Shown here: piece by piece, positions 1-15,450 of the stretch
Position numbering within the stretch: the first letter of the stretch is position 1
Layout of the letters: every line of letters begins with the position of its first letter
Source of the DNA: Muricea muricata
Lineage: Eukaryota; Cnidaria; Anthozoa; Malacalcyonacea; Plexauridae
DNA length: 64,000 nt
Assembly (NCBI GenBank): GCA_963855995.1
Contig: OY979723.1
Location: 2,795,001-2,859,000, forward strand
Reading direction: 5' to 3'
The notes under the pieces: model-generated
Database searches by the model: none
What the model saw: the letters and a program-made list of their open reading frames with translations, nothing else
Told to the model about the DNA's origin: nothing
Made by a program: the position numbers and the translations under genes

Positions 1-89
1 TTGCCACCAATGTAACCCATTTCTTATCTCGGCAGAAGAAGTCCTGCATACCGCAATGTCTGATTCGTTTTCATTTTCTATTTTTTCAG

Positions 90-424
90 GCAGTACCCGT
101 TACATAGCGGCCGATGGATCTTTCGTATTCTCCTTCGCCAACCGAGATCATCTGGCTCCTTTTAAATCCACAATCTATCAAAACGCCGTTAACGCAATTT
201 ACACCAATAATGGATATGGACCAACATTTGGAGGTGGCCATGATATTTACGTTGCCAACAACGCAAATGCTGGAACGGTTTCCTACACGAACCTTGGTTA
301 CACCTACAAACCACCCACGGCCGGTTACTCTTATAACACACCTAAAACAAAAGCATTGTTGGCAGGCATTTATAACTATACTCCGAACGAAGTCGAAGTT
401 TATGTTTTTGTCAACAGTGAGTAG
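90..424 (+). CDS. Terminal TLDc exon, left-arm copy of an EGF-TLDc gene (partial)
   Basis: This is the last exon of a plus-strand gene whose upstream exons lie outside the window. It opens after a polypyrimidine tract and AG at 88-89, in the same phase as the right-arm exon, and ends at TAG 422-424. The product shows the C-terminal half of a TLDc domain: GGGHDIYVANN, then YTNLGYTYKPP, then the closing LAGIYNYTPNEVEVYVF. TLDc domains are linked in animals to oxidative-stress protection and V-ATPase regulation; in this secreted EGF context the role is unknown. AATAAA at 541-546 is a good polyadenylation signal. The open frame starting at 56 with ATG is intron read-through. About 95% of codons match the right-arm copy and the reading frame is open, so this copy may be functional. 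Confidence 0.85.
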
Positions 425-2069
425 TTTTGTAGATCGGAGCGTCTACTGAAACATGCATATAGCGTTGAGTGTGAAAAAAATAATGTTTGTAAAGATTAAT
501 CCAATCTGTGTCCTTTATAACTTGTCGAATGGATTACTGAAATAAACTAATGTCTCTTGTACGTGCTTTGTTTGTCTATCTAGCAGTTCAACTTAAACGC
601 TATAAGAGTGCGTACCCAACTGTGTGCGCGAGAAAAAAAGAATTAGGTGTGAATTTGAAGAACAATGGCAAAAAAGGTCTTTGCCTATTTAATTAAAGAG
701 CTTTTTAAATAATTAACAAGGCCGTCTACAGGTTTTTCATATCTTGCTTGATTGTCGAGGAAAGAGACATTACGGTTCGATTCTCCCCTTTTTTTTTGTT
801 TATACCGGCTCAAAAAAGTCGTTGAAGTTGGATTACCCTCCATACACCACAATGGATCGCAATGACTTCAAAATTCAAGATGTCGTGGCCATTGATAAAA
901 CTTACTAACTGCTCAATGCATCAAGTATTCTCCCTATAGGCTAAGCCATTGGTATTAAAACCTAACTGCCTTCTAGCGCTAGTTGATAAAAATCAAATTG
1001 ATTGGTGCAGTACTTTTATATGGGGCTGCTTATTTGAACGTCAGGCTGGCCCGCTTAGCAAGATACTCCGGTAAGCGAGATAAATTAGGCTTGTGTTCAC
1101 ATGAAAAAAAGTTCGACACTTTTTATGACTGACGATTAAAACGTTGCGACACGCAAACGTAACGCACAATAATGCAACATTGCCAAAAGCAACTGGCAGG
1201 ACAATGGCAACAGCTTGCACCGATTACTTGATTCCTAATGTTTGACAATATATAATACATGGACATAAAAATGATACATCGGTATCCACTTATAACTAAC
1301 ATATGTCATGAGGCCTAGTGAACGTCAATTAATTCATCATAATTGATTTATACACATGCAATTCGTATAGCTGAGGTAAATCACTAACTGAGTGGAATGA
1401 TTGAATGTACGCGTGTGAACTTCTTACCAGGAAAAATTGTAGGATGCCTCAGCTGATCATATTTTCAAGATATAACAGACTGTATAAACCCAATTATTTT
1501 TCTTATTTGTTCTTATTTGTAATTGGCATTACAAAGACAAAGTTTCTATTCCAGCTGCGGGAAGATTTTAAATTTTATTTAAAAAATATGAAGAGGGGCA
1601 ATGTTTTCATTTTAGGTTATTGTAAAGAGGTAAAAATTTTATTTCTCCATTTTTTTCGGAAAACACCCCCCCCCCTGTGACGTAATTAACGATTGATCCC
1701 TTACTACAAGAGAAAAATTGAGCCAAACTAACTTTATTTATATTGGATAGCTCTATCAGTTCTACCAACAAGCAAGAGTTTGTATAAAAGTTTTCTGAAC
1801 TCGAAAAGGCGTAATCGTTGTTTATTGATTTTAGACATTGTATTTCAGTTGTACACCTTGTCCTGCAGACCAATATTCTGCTGAAGGGGCCACAGAATAC
1901 AAAAAAAATGGGACACAAATACTGAATACTCCAGTAAATTTAAACTAGCAACAACTTTTTGTTGAACTGAAGCGACTAAAACATGTGGCAAAAAACTCCC
2001 ATTGCTTCAGGATTGGAACTAAGCTTTTGATAGGTATTTCTATTGGATATATCTATCAGTTCTAATGGA
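425..2069. other. 3' flank and non-coding left palindrome arm
   Basis: Contains the AATAAA of the left TLDc copy (541-546), then AT-rich sequence without coding potential. About 1620-1700 carries a truncated piece of the TIR family seen complete at 17008-17281 (TTAATTACGTCAC next to a C-run), and 1690-1760 and 2035-2068 carry pieces of the roughly 115-bp GATCC repeat. All of it mirrors 7183-9765 of the right arm except for the Helitron-like insertion there. Confidence 0.7.
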
Positions 2070-2087
2070 CGATGCTGCTCAATGTCT

Positions 2088-2279
2088 CTAACACTCACAG
2101 TGAGCACCTTGGTGACAACACGGTGTATTCATAGCGAGTACCTCTTCGGCCTCGATAGCTTCAAAACAGAAATGGCATTGCTTTTCTTCTATACCGTTTT
2201 CCGATAGTATACCAAATAGATGGATTATAGCTGTTGGCAAAATAACGCCTGGTGAAGGTAAAGCTCCAACTGTTTCCAT
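2088..2279 (-). pseudogene. RING-like zinc-finger ORF, truncated left-arm copy
   Basis: Start METVGALPSPG and a CHFCFEAIEAEEV segment match the right-arm copy at 5626 and the third copy at 19597. The frame stops at TAG shortly after HCEC, and the arm homology itself ends near 2070, so the second half of the finger (H-W ... C-x2-C ... C-x2-C) is missing. It reads outward from the palindrome centre. Confidence 0.6.
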
Positions 2280-2327
2280 TTTCGGATGTTGATGTCTTCA
2301 AGCGTATTATAAGTAAAGACTGGACAG

Positions 2328-2520
2328 GTGGTTTATGTGTGCTGCGAAGTATCACATACATATTTATATATATGTAAAGTGCGAGAATGTGCGCACATTA
2401 TGGTGCGAGGAAGCCCGCGCGCGCGCGTTAGGGTGCGAGAATGTGCGCACATTCGAGCGCGAGGAAGTGCGCACGTTGTGGTGCGTGTACGCGAGGAAGC
2501 CCATACTGTATATCAAATTA
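2328..2520. repeat. CpG-rich TGCGCACAT minisatellite, left arm
   Basis: Repeats of GTGCGAGAATGTGCGCACAT-type units with a CGCGCGCGCG core, in an otherwise CpG-poor, AT-rich setting. Copies lie at 5405-5520 (inverted) and 19376-19495. It sits about 150 bp upstream of the RING-like ORF start and could act as its promoter region (inference). Confidence 0.7.
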
Positions 2521-2782
2521 GTCAGTCTTAATTTCAGAACAGTCACACCATTAATTTGTAAAATATTGATGAAAAATTTTTGATCAGGGGTCGGTTGTAT
2601 AAAAACGTAGTTAGTTTAGTTAATCATGATTAACGTTAGTCATTGTGGCTAGACCTTAAATATGATTAGTTGGCAAACACACTGCTGGCTAATAATGTTT
2701 CACTAATAATTATTCAATAAGATTCACAGAGTGACCCCTGTTGCGTAGGTTATACAGTAATATTCTGGGGAAACTTTTTATT

Positions 2783-2875
2783 ATGGCGTTGCTGAAATAT
2801 TTTAACGACGGTTTTGAAGTTAACGACAATCTATTAAGGCGTAGTTTACTTTACCGACGTTTTAGGTACAGGTAA
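2783..2875 (+). CDS. 30-codon ORF reading inward, possible first exon
   Basis: ATG at 2783 opens 30 codons (MALLKYFNDGFEVNDN...) rich in Arg and Tyr at the end. The terminal codons read TACAG followed by GTAAAT, so this may be a first exon ending at a splice donor rather than a full gene. The mirror copy at 5046-5138 has an identical span, but both arms come from one duplication, so symmetry is weak evidence of selection. Not recognised. Confidence 0.25.
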   Translation: MALLKYFNDGFEVNDNLLRRSLLYRRFRYR

Positions 2876-3647
2876 ATACCGACAAGGAGGGATTAATGTC
2901 ATACAAAGACCCGGAAGCACGCATCGTCTGAGGGCAATATAATCACATAAATCCCGACTTTCGTGGTATATAACGTACTTAGTTTATTTTTGAGGAGGTT
3001 TTCTAACAAGAATCTTTTGACTTTAAACAATTAAAGTCGAGGTTCTTCAAGATTTTTCCACAAGTTTCATTTAATTATTTATTTAAGGTAAATAACCTGG
3101 ATATACTCCGCGGTACATCAAAAAAACCCCGACTCAAAACTTAACTAAGATTAATGCAAATTACTTCTTATTATACAGCCGGTCTAATTGCGGGGTTAAA
3201 GTTAACCATTATTCAACTATAAAGTAGTGATTAAAAAAGTGGTTAGGAGTTTCATACAACCGGCCACGGGGCAGTTTAAAGTTGTAGTATCACAATGCCT
3301 TATTATAATCATACTACAGGAATGAATGAATTTATTGAAAAATATCTATTAAGTATATTGAAGCACTATATTACAGGAGACAAGAATTATATCTGTACAG
3401 GAGACAAGAATTATATCTTAGAATTTTTAACAAAAGTCTGTTTCATTTAAGTACAGACTATACAGTATCCAAGAACTGGTCTATATCGAAGTCGGTTGAT
3501 TCCGACAGCGAGTCCGCCGAGTCGTCCCATACTATATTGTCGTTCCACTCCAGATCTTGCAAGAAGTCGTTTGGGGGGGCAGTTTCAAATTGCCATCTTG
3601 TTCGGGCAACGATTCGATTGTTGAATCATCCTTGAGCTTGACGGTGT

Positions 3648-3845
3648 CTAGCAGGGTGGTTTTTCTGCCGGCGTTGCTGGGTTCACGATCTTGCTGCTCT
3701 CATAAAACTCTTCAAACTCCTTTAGTATCCCCGAGTGATACTTCTCCAGATATGTTTTCAACATTTCAAGCTTTGTAAGCCTTTCCTTTTTGTTTCGACG
3801 GATCGTGCGGTGTCGTTCTTTTTCTTTCGTTTTATCCCTTCCCAT
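3648..3845 (-). pseudogene. Basic amphipathic ORF, left central copy (frameshifted)
   Basis: Left partner of the 4084 ORF, starting exactly symmetrically about the centre. The first 60 or so residues match (MGRDKTKEKERHRTIRRNKK, then a helix with LEMLKTYLEKY). One C is missing in the run after the AEKPP codons, which throws it into a stop after 65 residues. The acidic tail is still present downstream in another frame (about 3465-3570). See 4084-4398 for the family description. Confidence 0.55.
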
Positions 3846-4083
3846 TTTTTATATTAATCGATTGATTTTCAGTAAAGTGACTTTGGACAGTAGCGTAACC
3901 AACAACGTAAACAACGATTTAGTTCTGCTATGCAGTATGCAAATACCTCTGAGGAAATGAATAATGTAATACAATTGAATAATTATAATAAACTGGCAAA
4001 GCAGAACTAAATCGTTGTTTACGTTGTTGGTTACGCTACTGTCCAAAGTCACTTTACTGAAAATCAGTCGATTAATATAAAAA

Positions 4084-4463
4084 ATGGGAAGGGATAAAAC
4101 GAAAGAAAAAGAACGACACCGCACGATCCGTCGAAACAAAAAGGAAAGGCTTACAAAGCTTGAAATGTTGAAAACATATCTGGAGAAGTATCACTGGGGG
4201 ATACTAAAGGAGTTTGAAGGGTTTTATGAGAGCAGCAAGATTGTGAACCCAGCAACGCCGGCAGAAAAACCACCCCTGCTAGACACCGTCAAGCTCAAGG
4301 ATGATTCAACAATCGAATCGTTGCCCGAACAAGATGGCAATTTGAAACTGCCCCCCCAAACGACTTTTTGCAAGATCTGGAGTGGAACGACGATATAGTA
4401 TGGGACGACTCGCTGTCGGAATCAACCGACTTCGATATAGACCAATTCTTGGATACTGTATAG
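4084..4463 (+). CDS. Basic-helix protein with acidic tail, right central copy (possible frameshift)
   Basis: ATG at 4084 gives a 104-residue frame to 4398. Residues 1-25 are strongly basic, 25-50 form a leucine-spaced amphipathic helix, then a Pro/Lys/Asp linker follows. At a run of seven C (4351-4357) a one-base change would switch to a 34-codon frame (4359-4463) that ends at TAG and is very acidic with aromatic pairs (WNDDIVWDD, FDIDQFLDTV). Basic helix plus acidic tail looks like a small DNA-binding transcription activator, but it lacks the canonical bZIP N-x7-R signature and I do not recognise the family. Both arms have seven C, so the shift is either inherited, a programmed slip, or the tail is a separate exon. 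Confidence 0.45.
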
Positions 4464-5137
4464 TCTGTACTTAAATGAAACAGACTTTTGTTAAAAATTC
4501 TAAGATATAATTCTTGTCTCCTGTACAGATATAATTCTTGTCTCCTGTAATATAGCGCTTCAATATACTTAATAGATATTTTTCAATAAATTCATTCATT
4601 CCTATAGTAAGATTATAATAAGGCATTGTGATACTACAACTTTAAACTGCCCCGTGGCCGGTTGTATGAAACTCCTAACCACTTTTTTAATCACTGCTTT
4701 ATAGTTGAATAATGGTTAACTTTAACCCCGCAGTTAGACCGGCTGTATAATAAGAAGTAATTTGCATTAATCTTAGTTAAGTTTTGAGTCGGGGTTTTTT
4801 TGATATACCGCGGAGTATATCCAGGTTATTTACCTTAAATAAATAATTAAATGAAACTTGTGGAAAAATCCTGAAGAACCTCGACTTTAATTGTTTAAAG
4901 TCAAAAGATTCTTGTTAGAAAACCTCCTCAAAAATAAACTAAGTACGTTATATACCACGAAAGTCGGGATTTATGTGATTATATTGCCCTCAGACGATGC
5001 GTGCTTCCGGGTCTTTGTATGACATTAATCCCTCCTTGTCGGTATTTACCTGTACCTAAAACGTCGGTAAAGTAAACTACGCCTTAATAGATTGTCGTTA
5101 ACTTCAAAACCGTCGTTAAAATATTTCAGCAACGCCA
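4464..5137. other. Non-coding inner arm of the palindrome
   Basis: Mirrors 2783-3465. Contains a 24-bp direct duplication built on ACAAGAATTATATCT (two units in the left arm at about 3376-3420, its inverse at 4500-4550). No gene was seen apart from the inward 30-codon ORF at 5046-5138. Copy 3 of the repeat (19084-20285) lacks this inner part, so it is a separate module. Confidence 0.5.
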
Positions 5138-5138
5138 T
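5046..5138 (-). CDS. 30-codon ORF, right-arm mirror of 2783-2875
   Basis: Same ORF as 2783-2875 in inverted position, ending at the same donor-like GTAAAT. Function unknown. Confidence 0.25.
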   Translation of the reverse strand: MALLKYFNDGFEVNDNLLRRSLLYRRFRYR

Positions 5139-5404
5139 AATAAAAAGTTTCCCCAGAATATTACTGTATAACCTACGCAACAGGAGTCACTCTGTGAATC
5201 TTATTGAATAATTATTAGTGAAACATTATTAGCCAGCGGTGTGTTAGCTAACTAATCATATTTAAGGTCTAGCTACAATGACTAACGTTAATCATGATTA
5301 ACTAAACTAACTACGTTTTTATACAACCGACCCCTGATCAAAAATTTTTCATCAATATTATACAAATTAATGGTGTGACTGTTCTGAAATTAAGACTGAC
5401 TAAC

Positions 5405-5520
5405 TTGACATACAGTATGGGCTTCCTCGCGTACACGCACCACAACGTGCGCACATCCTCGCACCCTAACGCGCGCGCGCGGGCTTCCTCGCACCATAAT
5501 GTGCGCACATTCTCGCACTT
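5405..5520. repeat. CpG-rich TGCGCACAT minisatellite, right arm
   Basis: Inverted counterpart of 2328-2520, somewhat shorter, including CGCGCGCGCG and two TGTGCGCACAT units. It lies about 110 bp before the RING-like start. Confidence 0.7.
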
Positions 5521-5625
5521 TACATATATATAAATATGTATGTAATACTTCGCAGCACACATAAACCACCTGTCCAGTCTTTACGTCTTTACTTATAATA
5601 CGCTTGAAGACATCAAGATCCGAAA

Positions 5626-5953
5626 ATGGAAGCAGTTGGAGATTTACCTTCACCAGGCGTTATTTTGCCAACAGCTATAATCCATCTATTTGGTATACTA
5701 TCGGAAAACGGTATAGAAGAAAAGCAATGCCATTTCTGTTTTGAAGCTATCTAGGCCGAAGAGGTACTCGCTATGAATACATCGTGTTGTTACCAAGGTG
5801 CTCACTGTGAGTGTTATAGAAGACATTGGGCAGCATCGCCCATGGTCGACGGGACAGTACGCAGTGGCTATTGCACGACATTATTCCCGGACAATCAACT
5901 ATGTTTTTTGTGTTTGGAAAAAAAGAACGACAACGAACAGCTTATGATAACTA
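5626..5953 (+). pseudogene. RING-like zinc-finger ORF, right-arm copy with in-frame TAG
   Basis: ATG at 5626 begins MEAVGDLPSPG. Cysteine pattern in order: C-x2-C (CHFC), then after about 17 residues CC-x4-H-C-x-C, then R-R-H-W, then a C-x2-C position (here S-G-Y-C; CGYC in copy 3), then CFLCLEK. This resembles a RING/treble-clef finger (ubiquitin ligase type), but spacing is unusual and the exact family is not recognised. TAG at 5752-5754 replaces the GAG seen in the other two copies. The ORF runs into a TA-flanked MITE at 5954. Located downstream of a CpG minisatellite (5405-5520). Confidence 0.55.
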
Positions 5954-6392
5954 CACACGTAAAAACGCACAAGTTGCTACAGACCTGCAAACAAGTTGTA
6001 ACAAGTCTGTTCACAAGTTGTTGACAAGATGTATTCGCACTGCTTGTTCCGAATTTGTCGGAACAAGTTTGGAACAAGCTGTTGACAAATTGTAACAAGC
6101 TTGATGGGACTACCAGACCTGTTACAAGATTGTTCCAACAAGACTGATACAGCATGATATAACAATATTGTTACAGCCTTGTGTTGTCAATTTTGTAACA
6201 AACTTGCTACAACAGGATTGTATCATAGTTGTTAGAACAAGCTTGTAACAAGTCTGATATTTTCGTCAAGCTTGTTACAAGTTGTCAACAAGTTTGGAAC
6301 AACTTGTTGACAACTTGGTACAAGCAGTGCGAACACATCTTGTTGACGGCTTGTCTGCACACTTGTTACAAGTTGTGAGATTTTTACGTGTG
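5954..6392. mobile_element. 439-bp MITE, TA target duplication, AACAAGTTGT-rich
   Basis: Ends CACACGTAAAAA / TTTTTACGTGTG, flanked by TA at 5952-5953 and 6393-6394. The third copy of the host repeat (about 19920) has the uninterrupted site, with a single TA, which proves insertion. The interior is built of ACAAGTTGT / ACAACTTGT repeats in both orientations. TA duplication suggests the Tc1/mariner superfamily (inference). A related stretch is at 45085-45290. Confidence 0.85.
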
Positions 6393-6656
6393 TAGTTGTT
6401 GTCATATAACAATGCATGCAGAGTGTATAATGCTACTCCGATCAGTGCTCTCACGGTTATTATCCTTTGACGTCGTCCAGGAATGCGGACAAGCTACATA
6501 CTGTGGGCGCATTTGGACTGATGTGTGAACATTACAAGACCAGCATGACAAACCTCTTAATAGTTTGTAAAATACTTTGTATAATATATATATATATATA
6601 TACTTTGTAAAATTTTCATTTTTTCAATACATTTTTCTAAAAATATGGTTTTTCCG

Positions 6657-6785
6657 AATACTGCCGTGCGCACCTCCTCGCGTGTATCGGGATAGTACGC
6701 ACATTCTCGCGTGCATCGGGATAGTGCGCACATCCTAGCGTGCGCACATCTTTGCAATGACGTCATTTTCCTATATACAGGCTTG
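6657..6785. repeat. Second CpG minisatellite ending in a CRE-like site
   Basis: About 30-bp units (GTGCGCACATCCTCGCGTG plus CATCGGGATA) repeated three times, followed by TGACGTCA (a perfect CRE/ATF palindrome, 6759-6766) and CTATATAC. Copy at 20095-20235. A promoter or enhancer role is plausible but unproven. Confidence 0.6.
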
Positions 6786-6829
6786 CATACTAATTACTTC
6801 CGGCGCCATACGGGGGGTAATACTACTGA

Positions 6830-7200
6830 TGATCCTTACTGGACCTAGTTTAGAACTGATAGAGATATCCAGGATAAATAAAGTTAGTTTAGTTTAGGCT
6901 TGCTCCTGTAGTTACGCTGGGTCAATAAGAGATGATCCTTACTGGAGCTCTAGAAAGAACAGTTTTGATCTGATAAAGATATCCAGCATGAATAAATTTA
7001 AAGTTAGTTTAGTTTAGGATCCTCCAATAGTTAAAGTGGATCAATAAGAGATGATCTTTACAGGACCTCTAGAAAGAACAGTTTAGAACTGATAAAGATA
7101 TCGAGTATAAATAAAGTTTGTTTAGTTTAGGTTTCCTCCTGTAGTAACACTTGATCAATAAGAGATGATCCTTACTGGACCTTTAGAACTGATAGAAATA
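6830..7200. repeat. Tandem array of ~115-bp GATCC repeat
   Basis: Four diverged units, each with GATGATCCTTACTGGACCT, AACTGATAGAGATATCCAG, TAAATAAAGTTAGTTTAG and a CTCCTGTAGT segment. The same family forms a five-unit array at 52205-52700 and single pieces at 1690, 2040, 7450, 17280, 18200 and 20290, often beside other repeats. Confidence 0.8.
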
Positions 7201-7902
7201 TCCAATAGAAATACCTATCAAAAGCTTAGTTCCAATCCTGAAGCAATGGGAGTTTTTTGCCACATGTTTAGTCGCTTCAGTTCAACAAAAAGTTGTTGCT
7301 AGTTTAAATTTACTGGAGTATTCAGTATTTGTGCCCCATTTTTTTTGTATTCTGTGGCCCCTTGACAAGGTGTACAACTGAAATACAATGTCTAAAATCA
7401 ATAAACAACGATTACGCCTTTTTGAGTTCAGAAAACTTTTATACAAACTCTTGCTTGTTGGTAGAACTGATAGAGCTATCCAATATAAATAAGGTTAGTT
7501 TGGCTCTTGTAGTAAGGGATCAATCGTTAATTACGTCACAGGGGGGCGGTGTTTTCCGAAAAAAATGGAGAAATAAAATTTTTACCTCTTTACAATAACC
7601 TAAAATGAAAACATCGCCCCTCTTCATATTTTTTAAATAAAATTTAAAATCTTCCCGCAGCTGGAATAGAAACTTTGTCTTTGTAATGCCAATTACAAAT
7701 AAGAACAAATAAGAAAAATAATTGGGTTTATACAGTCTGTTATATCTTGAAAATATGATCAGTTGAGGCATCCTACAATTTTTCCTGGTAAGAAGTTGAC
7801 ACACGTACATTTAATCATTCCACTTAGTGGTTTACCTAAGTTTTACGAATTGCATGTGTATAAATCAATTATGATGAATTAATTGACGTTCACTAGGCCT
7901 CA

Positions 7903-8878
7903 TCCCCGAGCCAACGGCGCGAAGCGCCGTTCCGGGCGTAAGCCCGGGTCGAGGGATACTAATTTTGTATTAGGGGAGTTCAAAGTCGTTGCTCGAGGTA
8001 GCATAGTATGGTTTAGTATGGTGGTAGTTAGGTAGTAAAAATGGTATGTCATGACGTTATCCTCACTGATCTCAACAATATGGCGGACTATCATGAATGG
8101 CTAACACTGATTGGCCAGATTTAAAATTTATTGTTGATTGATTAATCACGAATTCAAGTTATCCGCAAATATTAACTTTAGTTAGCTTTTTGCACTATAA
8201 TATTTTGTATTTTTGCAAAAAGTTTTGGGAACTTTAACAACAATTTATTGTTGTAAAAATTCAATAAAAAGCATTTATCAGGTCAAAAAATATGGAGTCA
8301 AGCAAGCAGCGAAAGGAAAACGAGGAAGCAGAACGTTTAACAAGGTGAAACGAGCGTAGACGACGACAAAGGCTCGAGGAGACTGCCGAAGAAGATTGAA
8401 GAGAGATTAATTCGGGGAAAATACAGAGAAGGGCCAACAGTTGACTATGGCGTGAAACACAAGGCAAGTTTGTTGATAATGCGTATTTATACTTGTGTTT
8501 TAATGCTTTATAAAGGCCGGTGTAGCCGTACTCATCCAGTCTATTCACTGTTTAAATTCCAGAGTAAGTTTATGTTTTGTAAATGCAAGACTGTCTTCTT
8601 ATTATTAAAGTAATTAATAGGTCGTATTTTATACCAAATTTAAGCTTACATTAGGCGTAATAACATTTCGATGACAAATGTTGTGCCATTTAAAAAAACT
8701 GTCAATAAAACAAGGATTAAAAACTCAATATTTTGTCATTTTGAAAAAATATACAGAAAGAATAACAATTGCCGTGTTGCTATGACAACAATCTATTATA
8801 GTACTTCATGCAATTCCGAAAATTTAGTTGCATGCTCTTAGTTAGTGGCGAGGGGTTGCTGTATGCATGTATTTCTAG
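7903..8878 (+). mobile_element. Helitron-like insertion (TC...CTAG) between A and T
   Basis: Present only in the right palindrome arm. It begins TCCCCGAGCC after A7902 and ends TTTCTAG before T8879; the left arm (about 1296-1310) keeps the intact A-T site, so the insertion made no target duplication, the hallmark of Helitrons. Inside, ATG at 8292 opens a decayed frame (MESSKQRKENEEAERLT, then NERRRRQRLEET with stops) resembling the Arg/Glu-rich N-terminal region of Helitron-associated proteins. GC-rich inverted GGCGCGAAGCGCC and CCGGGC...GCCCGGG lie at the 5' end. No Rep-helicase is present: non-autonomous. Confidence 0.75.
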
Positions 8879-8879
8879 T

Positions 8880-9765
8880 AACATATGTTAGTTATAAGTG
8901 GATACTGATGTATCATTTTTATGTTCATGTATTATATATTGTCAAACATTAGGAATCGCGTAATTGGTGCAAGTTGTTGCCATTGTCCTGCCAGTTGTTT
9001 TTGTCAATGTTGCATTATTGTGCGTTACTTTTGCGTGTCGTAACGTTTAAATCATCAGTCATAAAAAATGTCGAACTTTTTTCCATGTGAACACCAGCCA
9101 AATTCATCTCGCTTGCCGGAGTATCTCGCTAAGGAGGCCAAGCTGACTTTCAAATAAGCAGCCCCATATACATGTACTGTACCAATCAATTTGATTTTTA
9201 TCAACTACCGCTAGAAGGCAGTTAGGTTAATGGTAATATTAATGGCTTAGCCTAGGGAGAATACTTGATGCATTGAGCAGTTAGTAAGTTTTATCAATGG
9301 CCACGACATCTTGAATTTTGAAGTCATTGCAATGCATTGTGGTCTATGAAGGGTAATTCAACTTCACCAACTTTTTTGAGCCGGTATAAACAAAAAACAA
9401 GGGAAGAATCGAACCGTAATTTCTCTCTCCTCGACGGCAATCAAGCAAGATATAAAAAGTCTGCAGATGGCCTTGTTAATTATTTAAAAAGCTCTTTAAT
9501 CAAATAGGCAAAGACCTTTTTTGTTGCCATTATTCTTCAAATTCACCTAATTCTTTTTTTCTCGCGCACACCGTTTGGTACGCAGTCCTAGCGTTTAAAT
9601 TGAACTGCTAGATAGACAAAACAGAGCATGTACAAGAGACATTAGTTTATTTCAGTAATTATTTGACAAGTTATAAAGGACACAGATTGGATTAATCTAT
9701 ACAAACATTATTTTTTTCACACTCAACGCCATATGCATGTTTCAGTAGTAGATGCTACGATCTAC
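8880..9765. other. Right-arm 3' flank of the TLDc gene
   Basis: Non-coding; mirrors 425-1300. Contains the inverted AATAAA (9646-9651) that serves as polyadenylation signal of the minus-strand TLDc gene. Confidence 0.6.
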
Positions 9766-9769
9766 AAAA

Positions 9770-15226
<5,457 letters not shown>

Positions 15227-15359
15227 CTTCCTTGATCGATCTCAGAATATGAGCGTGAAGCTACAAACATAAAGTATGTTGAGCTTGACAAAAAACTGCG
15301 TAACTGTGAATTTGCTTAAATTTTAATTTTAATCAAGGTGCATGATTTCATAGTATGCA

Positions 15360-15362
<3 letters not shown>

Positions 15363-15449
<87 letters not shown>
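15363..15449. repeat. (TA)n array upstream of the EGF-TLDc gene
   Basis: About 87 bp of TA, some 140 bp upstream of the start codon. Confidence 0.97.
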
Positions 15450-15450
<1 letters not shown>

